Shown here piece by piece: positions 47,202-56,313 of a stretch of DNA of 64,000 nucleotides; position 1 is the first letter of the stretch; each line of letters opens with the position of its first letter. The translations under genes were made by a program, and so were the position numbers. The stretch comes from Leptospira harrisiae (GTDB lineage Bacteria; Spirochaetota; Leptospiria; Leptospirales; Leptospiraceae): the NCBI RefSeq assembly GCF_002811945.1, contig NZ_NPDX01000005.1, positions 124,001 to 188,000 of the forward strand. The letters run 5' to 3'. Below the pieces are notes generated by a model. The model was not told the origin of the DNA and did not search any database. It worked only from the letters and a program-made list of their open reading frames with translations.

Positions 47202-48271
47202 AATGGATTTCCGGTTCCTACAAGTTCGGAGATATTGGAGAGTTTCTTTTGTTTGATCACCTTGTCGAGATAAGAACAAATTTGGTAAGGAAGAAATGGT
47301 CCTTCGTAGATATAACCTGTATAAATTTGAATGAGGTTGGCACCGGCTTCAATCATAAGTTTTGCTTTTTCACCTGAGTCGATTCCTCCTACACCAATGA
47401 TAGGAATTTTTCCTTTTAGTGTTTTGTAAGCAAGGGAAACAAATTGAAGGGATCTTTCAAAAAGTGGTCCACCAGAGAGACCGCCTTCCTCTGGATTGGT
47501 TTCGCCGAGTACTTCTTTGTTAAGTGTGGTGTTAGTCAGAATGACTCCATTAATTTTATAATCCAAACATACTTTTAAATTTTCGACTAACTCATCTTCT
47601 GTTAAATCAGGAGCAAATTTTAAATACAAGGGAACGGGAAATTTGTGATCAAAAGCTGACTGGATTCCTTCGATGAGATTGATTAAAGTTTTTTTGGATT
47701 GAAGAGAACGTAATCCGGGAGTGTTGGGTGAGCTGATATTAATGACAGCATAATCTCCGTAAGGAACCAACTTCTTTAATGTATAAACATAATCATCCAC
47801 AGCATTTTCTAATTCTGTGACTTTTGATTTTCCAGCATTGATTCCACGCACACCAAACTTCTCTTGTTTTTTTAAATTGGATTCGGTGGTATCGGCACCA
47901 GGGTTATTGAATCCCATTCGGTTGATGAGCGCTTTGTGTTTAGGATAACGGAAGAGTCTTGGTTTGTCGTTCCCTGGTTGTGCTTTGGCAGTGATGGTTC
48001 CTACTTCGATAGAGCCAAATCCCATATGAATCATTGTTGGATAAAGTTCTGCTGTTTTGTCGAAACCTGCGGCAAGTCCTAATGGATTGGGGAAATGGAT
48101 TCCTTGGATGGTTTGTTCCAATCGTTTTGATTTGTATTCAAACAGGGAAGATAAGGTCTTATGGAAAAAAGGGATTTTTTGTGAAAGCGAAAGGAATGTT
48201 GCTGCCAAATGGTGTGCTGATTCCGGATCCAAGTGAAACAGAATTGGTTTGATCAGGTGATTGTAGAACAA
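47198..48271 (-). CDS. pyrD: Dihydroorotate dehydrogenase (quinone), class 2
   Basis: 357 residues, a membrane-associated class 2 enzyme with the N-terminal helical extension. Motifs are IQGIHFPNPLGLAAGFDKTAE, the active-site Ser region VINISSPNTPGLRSLQ, and IPIIGVGGIDSGEKAKLMIEAGA. It oxidises dihydroorotate to orotate with quinone as acceptor. Its stop overlaps the RNA methyltransferase start. It is divergent from the histidine kinase at 48372 (100 bp between). Confidence 0.96.
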   Translation of the reverse strand: MFYNHLIKPILFHLDPESAHHLAATFLSLSQKIPFFHKTLSSLFEYKSKRLEQTIQGIHFPNPLGLAAGFDKTAELYPTMIHMGFGSIEVGTITAKAQPGNDKPRLFRYPKHKALINRMGFNNPGADTTESNLKKQEKFGVRGINAGKSKVTELENAVDDYVYTLKKLVPYGDYAVINISSPNTPGLRSLQSKKTLINLIEGIQSAFDHKFPVPLYLKFAPDLTEDELVENLKVCLDYKINGVILTNTTLNKEVLGETNPEEGGLSGGPLFERSLQFVSLAYKTLKGKIPIIGVGGIDSGEKAKLMIEAGANLIQIYTGYIYEGPFLPYQICSYLDKVIKQKKLSNISELVGTGNPL

Positions 48272-48371
48272 GAAGAGAATCCTTACGTTGATTCTTTTTT
48301 CGCACTCTTTTCTTACAATTTCTTTCCGAAAATAGCGTTCTTTCAGAGACTCATTATCAGGACTTTACTGA

Positions 48372-49988
48372 ATGGCACCAAATTCTTCATTTGCCCGTAT
48401 TTGGCAGAATCCTTCCGACTTTCCACCGGAAGCCGTACTTCGGGAATTGGAAAACCTACTCAGATCCAATCCAGATTTTTGGCTCAAAATCAACAGAGAT
48501 GGAATCATCGTTGATTATAAAACATCCAGGTTTGTGAATATTGGAGACAAACCAGAATCCTTACTCGGCAAACATATCGATGTAGGTCTTCCTCCTTACT
48601 TACGTGAAATCACTGCCGAAGCTTTGGCATACTTATCAGAGAAAAAAAGCCAAGTATTTTGGAAAGAATACTCATATGGTGAAGAACCAAACATCCGTCA
48701 TGTGGAGGTTCGTTTTGTCGTTCTCTATGAAGGTTATATCATGTCCAACCATAGGGACATCACTGAAAGAAAACGATTAGAGAATGCGTTTTTAGAAAGT
48801 GAGTCTAGATTCCTTTCTATGGCTCAAAATGCGGCTGATTCCATTATCATTATCAACGATGATGGCATTATCCAATTTTTTAACAAAACTGCAGAAGATA
48901 CCTTTGGGTATACTCATGATGAAGTCATCGGTAAAAACATAACCATGATCATTCCTCCTGAATATAAAGAAAAACATGATGAATACTTACGCAGATATAA
49001 GGCCACTGGAACCCAACATATCATTGGAGTGGGTAGGGAACTTGTCGCACAACGTAAATCAGGTGAGATTTTTCCATGCGAATTATCGGTTGGAGAATTC
49101 AAAACTAAATCTGGAAAAATGTTTACTGGAATTTTGCGAGACATTAGCCTGCGTAAAATTCAAGAACAAGAATTATACCAATATAGAAATCATTTAGAAG
49201 ATTTGGTTGAAAGCCAAACTATGGACTTAAAAATGTCCAAAAATATTGCAGAAGAAGCATCTTATATGAAGTCTCTCTTTTTAGCAAATATCTCTCACGA
49301 ATTAAAAACGCCAATCCACGCAATTTTGAGTTATGCTGAACTAGGTGAAGAAAAATCAGCATCAGTGTCACCTGAGAAAATTAAAGAATACTTTCAGATT
49401 ATCGATTCTTCAGGTAAACGATTGTTAGGTTTACTTGAAAATTTGTTAGATATTGCTAAATTAGAATCGGGCAAAATGCGATATCTATTTGAGAAAAATT
49501 GTCTGAAAGAAACCGCTAAGTTTGTGATCAACGAAATGCGAGTCATTTTGGAAAAAAGAGGGATTACAGTTGTTTTACTAGATAAGGAAGAACGTTGGGA
49601 AGCTGAGTTCGACTACGAAAGAATCCAGCAGGTGGTCCGAAATATCCTCTCAAATGCATTAAAATTCATCCCAAATGACACTAATATTGAAATTAGTATG
49701 GTCAGAAGGGAATTTATTCCGAGAAAAACTCAGTCATATGTCAAGGGTATTGGAATACAAATTCGTGATTTTGGTCCGGGGATTCCTCCGGAAGATTTGG
49801 ATAAAATTTTTGAAAAATTCATCCAGTCCAAACAAGTGAAAGCTGGGACAAAGGGGACGGGACTTGGATTGTCCATCTCTAGGGAAATTGTGAATGACCA
49901 CCATGGGTTATTGTATGCTGAGAACCATGAATCTAAAGGAGCTATTTTTACGATGTTAATTCCTTGTTCTCGCGAAGGTCTTCGATGA
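48372..49988 (+). CDS. Two-PAS sensor histidine kinase
   Basis: 538 residues, cytoplasmic. The first PAS is at about 20-135 and the second at about 140-265 (MAQNAADSIIIINDDGIIQFFN, split by family pattern). The H-box is FLANISHELKTPIHAI, then the N-box NILSNALKF, FGPGIPPED and TKGTGLGLSIS. The stop overlaps the next gene by ATGA, so it is coupled to a receiver/anti-sigma-kinase-like protein that is likely its target. Confidence 0.93.
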   Translation: MAPNSSFARIWQNPSDFPPEAVLRELENLLRSNPDFWLKINRDGIIVDYKTSRFVNIGDKPESLLGKHIDVGLPPYLREITAEALAYLSEKKSQVFWKEYSYGEEPNIRHVEVRFVVLYEGYIMSNHRDITERKRLENAFLESESRFLSMAQNAADSIIIINDDGIIQFFNKTAEDTFGYTHDEVIGKNITMIIPPEYKEKHDEYLRRYKATGTQHIIGVGRELVAQRKSGEIFPCELSVGEFKTKSGKMFTGILRDISLRKIQEQELYQYRNHLEDLVESQTMDLKMSKNIAEEASYMKSLFLANISHELKTPIHAILSYAELGEEKSASVSPEKIKEYFQIIDSSGKRLLGLLENLLDIAKLESGKMRYLFEKNCLKETAKFVINEMRVILEKRGITVVLLDKEERWEAEFDYERIQQVVRNILSNALKFIPNDTNIEISMVRREFIPRKTQSYVKGIGIQIRDFGPGIPPEDLDKIFEKFIQSKQVKAGTKGTGLGLSISREIVNDHHGLLYAENHESKGAIFTMLIPCSREGLR

Positions 49989-50914
49989 TTAACCTACTAG
50001 CAGTAGACGATGAAATGATCAATTTAATGATCATTGATGAGTCACTTTCCGATAAAGGATTTACCGTTGTGAAAGCTAGGGATGGTGAAGAAGCATTTCA
50101 AATCCTTAGTTCTGGTTCGACAATCTTTCATGCAATTATTTTGGATCGACTTATGCCAAAGATGGATGGGATCGAACTTCTAAAAAAAATCAAACGCTCC
50201 GAAAAGTACAAAGATATACCTGTTATTTTTCAAACAGCAATGAGTTCCGTCACTGATATGACAGAAGGTTTGGATGCTGGTGCATTTTATTATTTAACAA
50301 AACCATATTCTAGAACATTATTAATTCGTATTGTTCAGACTGCTGTAGAACATTTTATCAAACTCCAACGTGCGAAAGAAGACCTTCATAAAGGAATGGG
50401 TGCTCTTAGACATATGGTTACAGGCGAGTTTCGAATTCGTTCTATTCGGGAATCTCATGAGTTGGCACCACTTCTTGCGAATGCTTGTCCTGACCCCGAA
50501 CGAGTGTTAACTGGGATTATGGAAATTTTAAACAATGCGATAGAACATGGTAATTTAGGTATATCCTATCAAGAAAAATCGGAACTCCATGATAATGACA
50601 AACTTATGGAAGAAATTTTTAGAAGATTAGATACTCCTGAGTTTAAAGATAAATTTGTAAAAGTTACTTTTGAAAAAAATTCGGAACGAATTGAAATCCG
50701 AGTCAGTGATCAAGGAAAAGGTTTTGATTGGCAAAGGTATCTCTCTGTGGAAGCGATGACAAAGAATGCTTTCAAAACCCATGGTCGTGGGATTTTTATG
50801 GCGAGAAAATTATCGTTTGATGACCTTTCTTATACTGACGAAGGCAGAACCGCCGTCATTCGAATAGATTTATCCAATAAACAAGGCAACTTACTCACAG
50901 ACTTTCAAGAATAA
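49985..50914 (+). CDS. Response regulator fused to an SpoIIAB/RsbW-like HATPase domain
   Basis: 309 residues. The receiver is at 1-125 (LLAVDDEMINLM, phospho-acceptor Asp55-region ILDRLMP), and the C-terminal 150 residues form a histidine-kinase-type ATPase with the N-box EILNNAIEHGN, VSDQGKGFDW and HGRGIFMAR. It lacks an H-box and so resembles the anti-sigma Ser kinases of partner switching rather than a sensor kinase. The coupled kinase upstream probably controls it; two STAS proteins elsewhere in the window are possible clients. Confidence 0.87.
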   Translation: MINLLAVDDEMINLMIIDESLSDKGFTVVKARDGEEAFQILSSGSTIFHAIILDRLMPKMDGIELLKKIKRSEKYKDIPVIFQTAMSSVTDMTEGLDAGAFYYLTKPYSRTLLIRIVQTAVEHFIKLQRAKEDLHKGMGALRHMVTGEFRIRSIRESHELAPLLANACPDPERVLTGIMEILNNAIEHGNLGISYQEKSELHDNDKLMEEIFRRLDTPEFKDKFVKVTFEKNSERIEIRVSDQGKGFDWQRYLSVEAMTKNAFKTHGRGIFMARKLSFDDLSYTDEGRTAVIRIDLSNKQGNLLTDFQE

Positions 50915-50921
50915 CAAAAGA

Positions 50922-51563
50922 TTATAAAAGAAATACCTTTGGACTTGTGAAGTTTGGGATGATTTGGCTCACATAATTTTTTAGTTCCGATTCTGTATGG
51001 GAAGTCGCCACACCGATAATGGTACATCCTGCTGATTTTCCTGATTGTAATCCAGCAAGAGAATCTTCAAATACCACACATTCTTTAGGTTCAAACCCTA
51101 ATTCTTTTGCACAAAGTTGATAAACTTGCGGGTGTGGTTTGCCTTGTTCAACTCTCGTTCCATCTACAATCACATCAAAAAAATGTCGTAATGAAAGATT
51201 GTCTAATGTAAAATCTACATTCATTGTGGGAGCAGAAGTTCCTAATGCTATTTTAACTTTTTTATCTTTTAGAAAATATAAATACTCAATCAAACCAGTA
51301 AGTGGTTTCATTTCTTTTTTATATAACGTTTGATACCAACTTTCTTTTTCATCACCATATAGTTTACATTCTTTGTCAGAAATATCTCCAAAGATCATTC
51401 TAAAGAGATCTGCATTGGTTTTGCCATTGAAGGTATCTCTATAAATTTCAGAGTTTAATGGAAAATTATATTTTTTTGAGAATTCCATCCAAGCTTTGAA
51501 ATGAAAAGAATGATTGTCTACAACCACACCATCCATATCAAAAATAAATCCTTTATGATTCAT
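50922..51563 (-). CDS. HAD-superfamily phosphatase/phosphomutase (beta-PGM-like)
   Basis: 213 residues. Motif I is FIFDMDGVVVDN (nucleophile and acid Asp), motif II is LGTSAPTMN, and the later Lys and acidic residues (GKPHPQVYQ, VFEDSLAGLQSGKSAG) are present. The cap helices fit the beta-phosphoglucomutase/sugar-phosphatase subgroup. It overlaps the pseudouridine synthase gene by 11 nt. Substrate is not readable. Confidence 0.88.
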   Translation of the reverse strand: MNHKGFIFDMDGVVVDNHSFHFKAWMEFSKKYNFPLNSEIYRDTFNGKTNADLFRMIFGDISDKECKLYGDEKESWYQTLYKKEMKPLTGLIEYLYFLKDKKVKIALGTSAPTMNVDFTLDNLSLRHFFDVIVDGTRVEQGKPHPQVYQLCAKELGFEPKECVVFEDSLAGLQSGKSAGCTIIGVATSHTESELKNYVSQIIPNFTSPKVFLL

Positions 51564-52266
51564 TTATCTTCCTTTCATATCCACCAACAAACCCTGTAAA
51601 ATAAGAAGGGATTTTGGTTTCAAATGTAAGTACTTCTTTATTGAAGGGATGAGTCAATTGAATTGAAAAGGAATGTAATGCCATTCTTGGATAAGTTCTT
51701 GTGTCATTCCCGTACTTTGTATCACCAACAATTGCATGTTTTTTATCTGATAGGTGAACACGAATTTGATTTTTGCGACCTGTCAATAATTCGATTTCTA
51801 ATAATGAATATAAATTTGTTTCTTTAAGAACTTTGTATTTTGTTTTAGAAAGTTTTCCTGATTCAGGATCATCGGTGGAATACACTCGATGGGCTTTGGA
51901 TTCGACAAGATAAGATTGAATCAAGCCAGACTTTTCCTTCCATACCCCATGGCTGACCGCCAAATAGATTTTTTTTGTTTTCTCCCAAGATTCTTGGAGA
52001 GTTTGTTTTGCAGTTTCTGTTTTTGCAAAGACCAAAATTCCGGAAGTTTCTCTGTCCAATCGGTGGACAATGAAGATTCTATTTTTGGACCGTTCGCTCC
52101 CTTTTTTCACGTAATCCATAAGAGCTGCGTATGCAGTTTTTGATTTTTCGGATTCGGTAGCGATGGTGAGAAGGCCGTGGGGTTTGTCTACGACCAGAAT
52201 GTCTCTGTCTTCGTAAAGGATACTCAGGCCCTTTGGTAAAAATCGAGTATTAGTCTTTTGTTTCAT
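51553..52266 (-). CDS. RluA-family pseudouridine synthase
   Basis: 237 residues. The catalytic Asp is in HRLDRETSGILVFAKT, and the conserved N-terminal and C-terminal RluA blocks ILVVDKPHGLLT and GRKNQIRVHLS are present. No S4 domain is fused. It isomerises uridines in rRNA or tRNA; the target position cannot be told. Divergent from the EAL gene (142 bp). Confidence 0.9.
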   Translation of the reverse strand: MKQKTNTRFLPKGLSILYEDRDILVVDKPHGLLTIATESEKSKTAYAALMDYVKKGSERSKNRIFIVHRLDRETSGILVFAKTETAKQTLQESWEKTKKIYLAVSHGVWKEKSGLIQSYLVESKAHRVYSTDDPESGKLSKTKYKVLKETNLYSLLEIELLTGRKNQIRVHLSDKKHAIVGDTKYGNDTRTYPRMALHSFSIQLTHPFNKEVLTFETKIPSYFTGFVGGYERKINES

Positions 52267-52408
52267 TCTTTTCAGAGGCAGCGATCTTTACCTCTCCAGT
52301 GAGTCTAAGAAGGACGCGGATGGGGTCAAGACTTGTCCTGCGTAGGAATGTAGTTTAATTTATTGAATATTATTCCGTTAAAACAGATATTGGTTTCGAA
52401 GGAACCCG

Positions 52409-53602
52409 ATGCAGACTTTAGAATCTATGCAAGTGAATCATTATGTCCCCTTATTTCAGCCGATCTTTTCCGTAGAAGAGCAGACGGTGGTCGCATACGA
52501 ATCCCTCGGTCGGAAACGAGAAGAAAATGGGAATTTGGTTTCGATTCCTGAATTCAGTGATCCCCATGTTTCTGCTCTTCGTATGAGTTTGATCGACCGG
52601 CAGTTACTAGGGCTTGCGCTCGCAAAAATTCAAACAACAAATGATTTACTCTTTGTCAACATGTCTCCTGACCAAGTGATTTTAGAATATGAAGAGAGCC
52701 GTTCCAATACGTTACCCATTTCAGATTTGGTAAATAGTTATGGGATTCCATTAAATCGAATCGTCATTGAGATTACAGAAAAATCAGGAAGTTATGGAAC
52801 CGATGTTTTAGCTGCGGGTGTTGAACTTTTACGAGAACAAGGGTTTGGGATTGCTTTGGATGATGTTGGCTCTGAATCTTCCAACTTAGAACGATTAGGT
52901 GCCATTAAACCTGATATTATTAAAATCGATTTGAATTTATTAAAAAAATCAATCGAGAAAAGAGAATATCAATCGATCCTAGAGTATTTAAAACAAATTT
53001 CATTGAGCATTGGATCCCAATTACTTTTTGAAGGAATTGAAACAGAAGAAGAGTTGTATCGAGCAATAAGTTCTGGAGCAAGTCTTTTACAGGGATATTT
53101 TTTGGGAAGGCCTTCTGATTTAGCCCATGATAAACAAAGTATTTGTGATACTGTGGTTCCACATCTACAATTGTATCATGAACAGAAACGCAGAGAAGTT
53201 GCTACTGAAATTGAATTTGAAAAACAAATCAAATCTAAACTCAATACAATCAATTTAAAAACTATTAAGTTGGATAATCGAGTCATTATTGATCCTAATT
53301 CCTTTTTTAAAATTGATACTCATGTAAAAAGAGTGTATGTCACTGATTGGTTGGGAACCCAAGTGTCACCATATTACGAGCGGACAAGTGAGATGGGTTT
53401 TAGCGAAAACCTATTGTTGATTCAGAAAAACTGGTCTTATATGCCTTTCTTTTATAAACATGTGAAACAAGTATTTCGTGATTCTGAAAATTGGCAAGTG
53501 AGTGATCCGTATTGGGATAAAGAATTAAAAAAGAATGTCATCGTATTCTCACGTGTGAATGAGATGGGTTATTCTTTTTTTGTGGACCTAGCTTTAGATT
53601 AA
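52409..53602 (+). CDS. EAL-domain protein with YkuI-like C-terminal domain
   Basis: 397 residues. Residues about 10-250 are an EAL phosphodiesterase domain: AYESLGR (EAL as ESL), FVNMSPDQV, IVIEITEKSG, ALDDVGSESS, IIKIDLNLL, FEGIETEEE and LLQGYFLGRP. Most catalytic residues appear conserved, so activity on c-di-GMP is likely, without a GGDEF domain. Residues 260-397 resemble the PAS-like C-terminal domain of Bacillus YkuI, about the same total length. AAGGA precedes the ATG by 5 nt. It is not linked to the other EAL-like gene. Confidence 0.88.
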   Translation: MQTLESMQVNHYVPLFQPIFSVEEQTVVAYESLGRKREENGNLVSIPEFSDPHVSALRMSLIDRQLLGLALAKIQTTNDLLFVNMSPDQVILEYEESRSNTLPISDLVNSYGIPLNRIVIEITEKSGSYGTDVLAAGVELLREQGFGIALDDVGSESSNLERLGAIKPDIIKIDLNLLKKSIEKREYQSILEYLKQISLSIGSQLLFEGIETEEELYRAISSGASLLQGYFLGRPSDLAHDKQSICDTVVPHLQLYHEQKRREVATEIEFEKQIKSKLNTINLKTIKLDNRVIIDPNSFFKIDTHVKRVYVTDWLGTQVSPYYERTSEMGFSENLLLIQKNWSYMPFFYKHVKQVFRDSENWQVSDPYWDKELKKNVIVFSRVNEMGYSFFVDLALD

Positions 53603-53832
53603 GTTAAATTCATTTGGCAATGAAATTGCAGTCCACATTAGTTCTTAAATTTAATTTTTAGTTAAAATCAGGACCGTTCAGGTATTTCGTAGAATTAAAA
53701 ATTAAAATCAATGGCATTCACTTTGATTGGTTTTCTCTTTTCCGTCGCATTGATAAAAACAAACGTAATTTACCATACCAGCGTTTTTGAAGCATTTGAT
53801 TGTAACAAATTAGATTTCAATCGCAAGAGTTA

Positions 53833-53861
53833 TTGACTTTGAGCGAATCTTAAGATAAGAT
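53833..53861 (+). promoter_or_regulatory. Near-consensus sigma-70 promoter before the DUF2804 lipoprotein
   Basis: TTGACT (53833-53838), a 17-bp spacer and TAAGAT (53856-53861) give one of the clearest promoters in the window. The start would be near 53868, followed by GGAG at 53872 and ATG at 53883. The rest of the 280-bp gap from 53603 shows nothing more. Confidence 0.7.
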
Positions 53862-53882
53862 TTGTATTTTTGGAGAACATTC

Positions 53883-55112
53883 ATGTTTCAATGGAAACCA
53901 CAACTGGAAAGTCTATTAGGAATATTATTCCTGAGTTTTTGCATATTCAATTGTTCTAATACAAAATTAGAACCCGGCCAAATTGTTGACCAACACGGAA
54001 AAACAATCATATTGATACCCGAACCTGGATCAGAACCAACCATTCAGAAGGAAATTAAAAGTTCGGTTCCTCTTTTGTTGGCAGATGGGAAACTAAACAT
54101 TTCTGGTTGGTCGAGATATCCTTATTTTCAAATCGAAGAATCCCATATCAAAGTTGATCCAAAACGTTATAAAAGATGGGAACATTATACGTTTTATAAT
54201 GAAAAATTTGGTGGCGCGGTTACCGTTACAGACATCGGTAATTTGGCAATGGGTAGCATTGAACTTTTAGATTTTTCTACAGGAAAAATTATTTTTTCCA
54301 AAACTGAATTAGTAAGACCTGGTGAGATTTTTTTCCCGACGAATACGACGGATCCAATTGAGTTCAAAAAAGGGGACCAATTCATTCGGATTACAAAGCT
54401 AAAAGGAAAACGAGTCATTGAATACTCTATCATTGGCGATTCAAAATCAGAAGTAATTATTGGTAATTTGGAATTAGAAGAAAAAGCCCCAGAAGCACTT
54501 GCGGTCATTACTCCTTTTTCAGAATCAACATTCTTTTATGAATACAAAATGCCGAGTTTAATTTGTAAAGGTACCATCCAATACAACAAAACCAATTATG
54601 AATTTGCTAATAAAAGTTATGCGGTTTTAGATTGGGGAAGAGGGACCTGGCCTGAAAAAAATAAATGGTTATGGGCAGCGGGTGCAGGACTTGTTCAAGG
54701 GGAATTGCTTAGTTTGAATTTGGGATATGGATTTGGAACTCCCACAGAAGCAACAGAGAATGGAATCGTATACAAAGGGAAGGTTCATAAATTAGATAAA
54801 GTCACCTGGAAATATGATGTCACAGATTATAAAAAACCATGGAAGTTTATCAGTAATGAAGGCCGTCTTGAATTAGAATTTACTCCAGTGTATCTTTTAC
54901 ATTCAGATATTGATTTGATGGGAATGATTGGATTTTTAAAACAATTGTACCAAAACTTCACTTTCTCCGAAATTTTAGAGTTATTAAAAACGGAAGCATA
55001 TTTGAATAAAGCTTTTGGTCATTACAATGGTTATGTGGTACTTGACAATGGCACAAAATTAGAGGTAAAAGGCCTTGCTGGTTTTGCAGAACAAATGTAC
55101 CAGCAGTGGTAA
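53883..55112 (+). CDS. DUF2804-family lipoprotein
   Basis: About 409 residues from ATG 53883, which has GGAG 7 nt upstream (an in-frame ATG at 53862 has no ribosome site). The signal ends in SFCIFNC with an Asn before Cys, a spirochaete-style lipobox. The DUF2804 core is VLDWGRGTWPEKNKWLWA, NLGYGFGTP and YKGKVHKLDKVTW. The family has an unknown function; its sandwich-like fold resembles lipid-binding or hydroxysteroid-related enzymes only in distant inference. It has its own strong promoter and ends 1 bp from the convergent MFS gene. Confidence 0.75.
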   Translation: MFQWKPQLESLLGILFLSFCIFNCSNTKLEPGQIVDQHGKTIILIPEPGSEPTIQKEIKSSVPLLLADGKLNISGWSRYPYFQIEESHIKVDPKRYKRWEHYTFYNEKFGGAVTVTDIGNLAMGSIELLDFSTGKIIFSKTELVRPGEIFFPTNTTDPIEFKKGDQFIRITKLKGKRVIEYSIIGDSKSEVIIGNLELEEKAPEALAVITPFSESTFFYEYKMPSLICKGTIQYNKTNYEFANKSYAVLDWGRGTWPEKNKWLWAAGAGLVQGELLSLNLGYGFGTPTEATENGIVYKGKVHKLDKVTWKYDVTDYKKPWKFISNEGRLELEFTPVYLLHSDIDLMGMIGFLKQLYQNFTFSEILELLKTEAYLNKAFGHYNGYVVLDNGTKLEVKGLAGFAEQMYQQW

Positions 55113-55113
55113 A

Positions 55114-56313
55114 TTAAACTTTATAATTTCTAAGTGTTTCTAAACGAATGGCACTTAGAATCACAACTAAAGTGATTACGGTTCCTGCAGAAATGACGGC
55201 AGCCGTAATCGAAACTTTCACAAGTAAAAGTCCAGACAATAATCCAGACAAGGCTGGAACCACTTGGCTTGTGATTGTGTATAGACTAACAAGCCTTCCT
55301 CTGTATTCTGTTGTGACTTCTGATTGAAGGATGGCAACGATAAGACTTATGCTTGCACCAGCACCAAAACCACTAAAAAGTAAAAACAAAACAGAAACCC
55401 AAACTATAGAACTAAATCCAATTCCTAAAAATCCCAATCCACAAAATAGTCCTGCAAGAAAAATCATTTTCCCATAACCAACTTGTTTTGCGAGTTTTAA
55501 AGAAACTCCTCCACCGAGTAAGAGGGCAAGAGCAAGTCCTCCTAGAAAAAATCCACGTTCTAATTCCCCTAGTTCTAAAACTCCTTTGGCAAACCTAGGC
55601 ATCATTACTTGTACTGGTCCCATCGAACAATAAATAACGATAGAAAAGAGTAATGTTTGTTTGAGGAGAGTATGATTTTTTGCGTAAGACACTCCTCTTA
55701 AGATTCGATCCCATGCCGAAGATGATTTTCCGAGACCATCCGTTTTAATACCCAAAAGTAGAACCATCGCAATCAAAAATAAAATAATTCCAGTTAGGTG
55801 AACCATTTCCCAGGAATGAATTTTCCGACAAAAGGCAAGAATTGGTGGAGCCGCTCCAAAACCCAACATCACTAAAATATTAAAAACAACAGCCAATTTT
55901 ACCTGGCGATCTCCAGCGAGTCTTCCTAAAAGAGACATCCGAGCGGGAGCAAGAACAGACCAACCCATTCCAACAAATACAGCACCTAACAAAAACAGAA
56001 AGATAGAAATTTGTCCTTCCATTTGTGAAGAAAGATGTAACAATCCCAATGCAATTAAAAAGGAGAGATGAGCGCCTTGTGCTAATTTTTGCGGTGAATA
56101 GGAATCACACCAAGCTCCTGCAAACCATCCAAGAACTAGAGGAACACCAAAACACAATCCAAAACCAATGCCTGCGAGCGCATCTGCATTCCAAACATCT
56201 TGTGCATATAAAATTACACTATAATTTGTTAGGTGGCCTGCCAAAAATCCAAAAAACGAAGCCATTAAAAATCGTACAATTTGTCCTTGATTGTATTCTT
56301 GTTTTGTATTCAT
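55114..56313 (-). CDS. MFS transporter
   Basis: 399 residues with about 12 membrane helices and the short loop between helices 2-3 (GAWCDSYSPQKLAQG) near residue 65. Substrate unknown. Its start overlaps the upstream haem-motif/propeller gene by ATGA, so it is part of the four-gene operon with the symporter and epimerase. Confidence 0.85.
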   Translation of the reverse strand: MNTKQEYNQGQIVRFLMASFFGFLAGHLTNYSVILYAQDVWNADALAGIGFGLCFGVPLVLGWFAGAWCDSYSPQKLAQGAHLSFLIALGLLHLSSQMEGQISIFLFLLGAVFVGMGWSVLAPARMSLLGRLAGDRQVKLAVVFNILVMLGFGAAPPILAFCRKIHSWEMVHLTGIILFLIAMVLLLGIKTDGLGKSSSAWDRILRGVSYAKNHTLLKQTLLFSIVIYCSMGPVQVMMPRFAKGVLELGELERGFFLGGLALALLLGGGVSLKLAKQVGYGKMIFLAGLFCGLGFLGIGFSSIVWVSVLFLLFSGFGAGASISLIVAILQSEVTTEYRGRLVSLYTITSQVVPALSGLLSGLLLVKVSITAAVISAGTVITLVVILSAIRLETLRNYKV

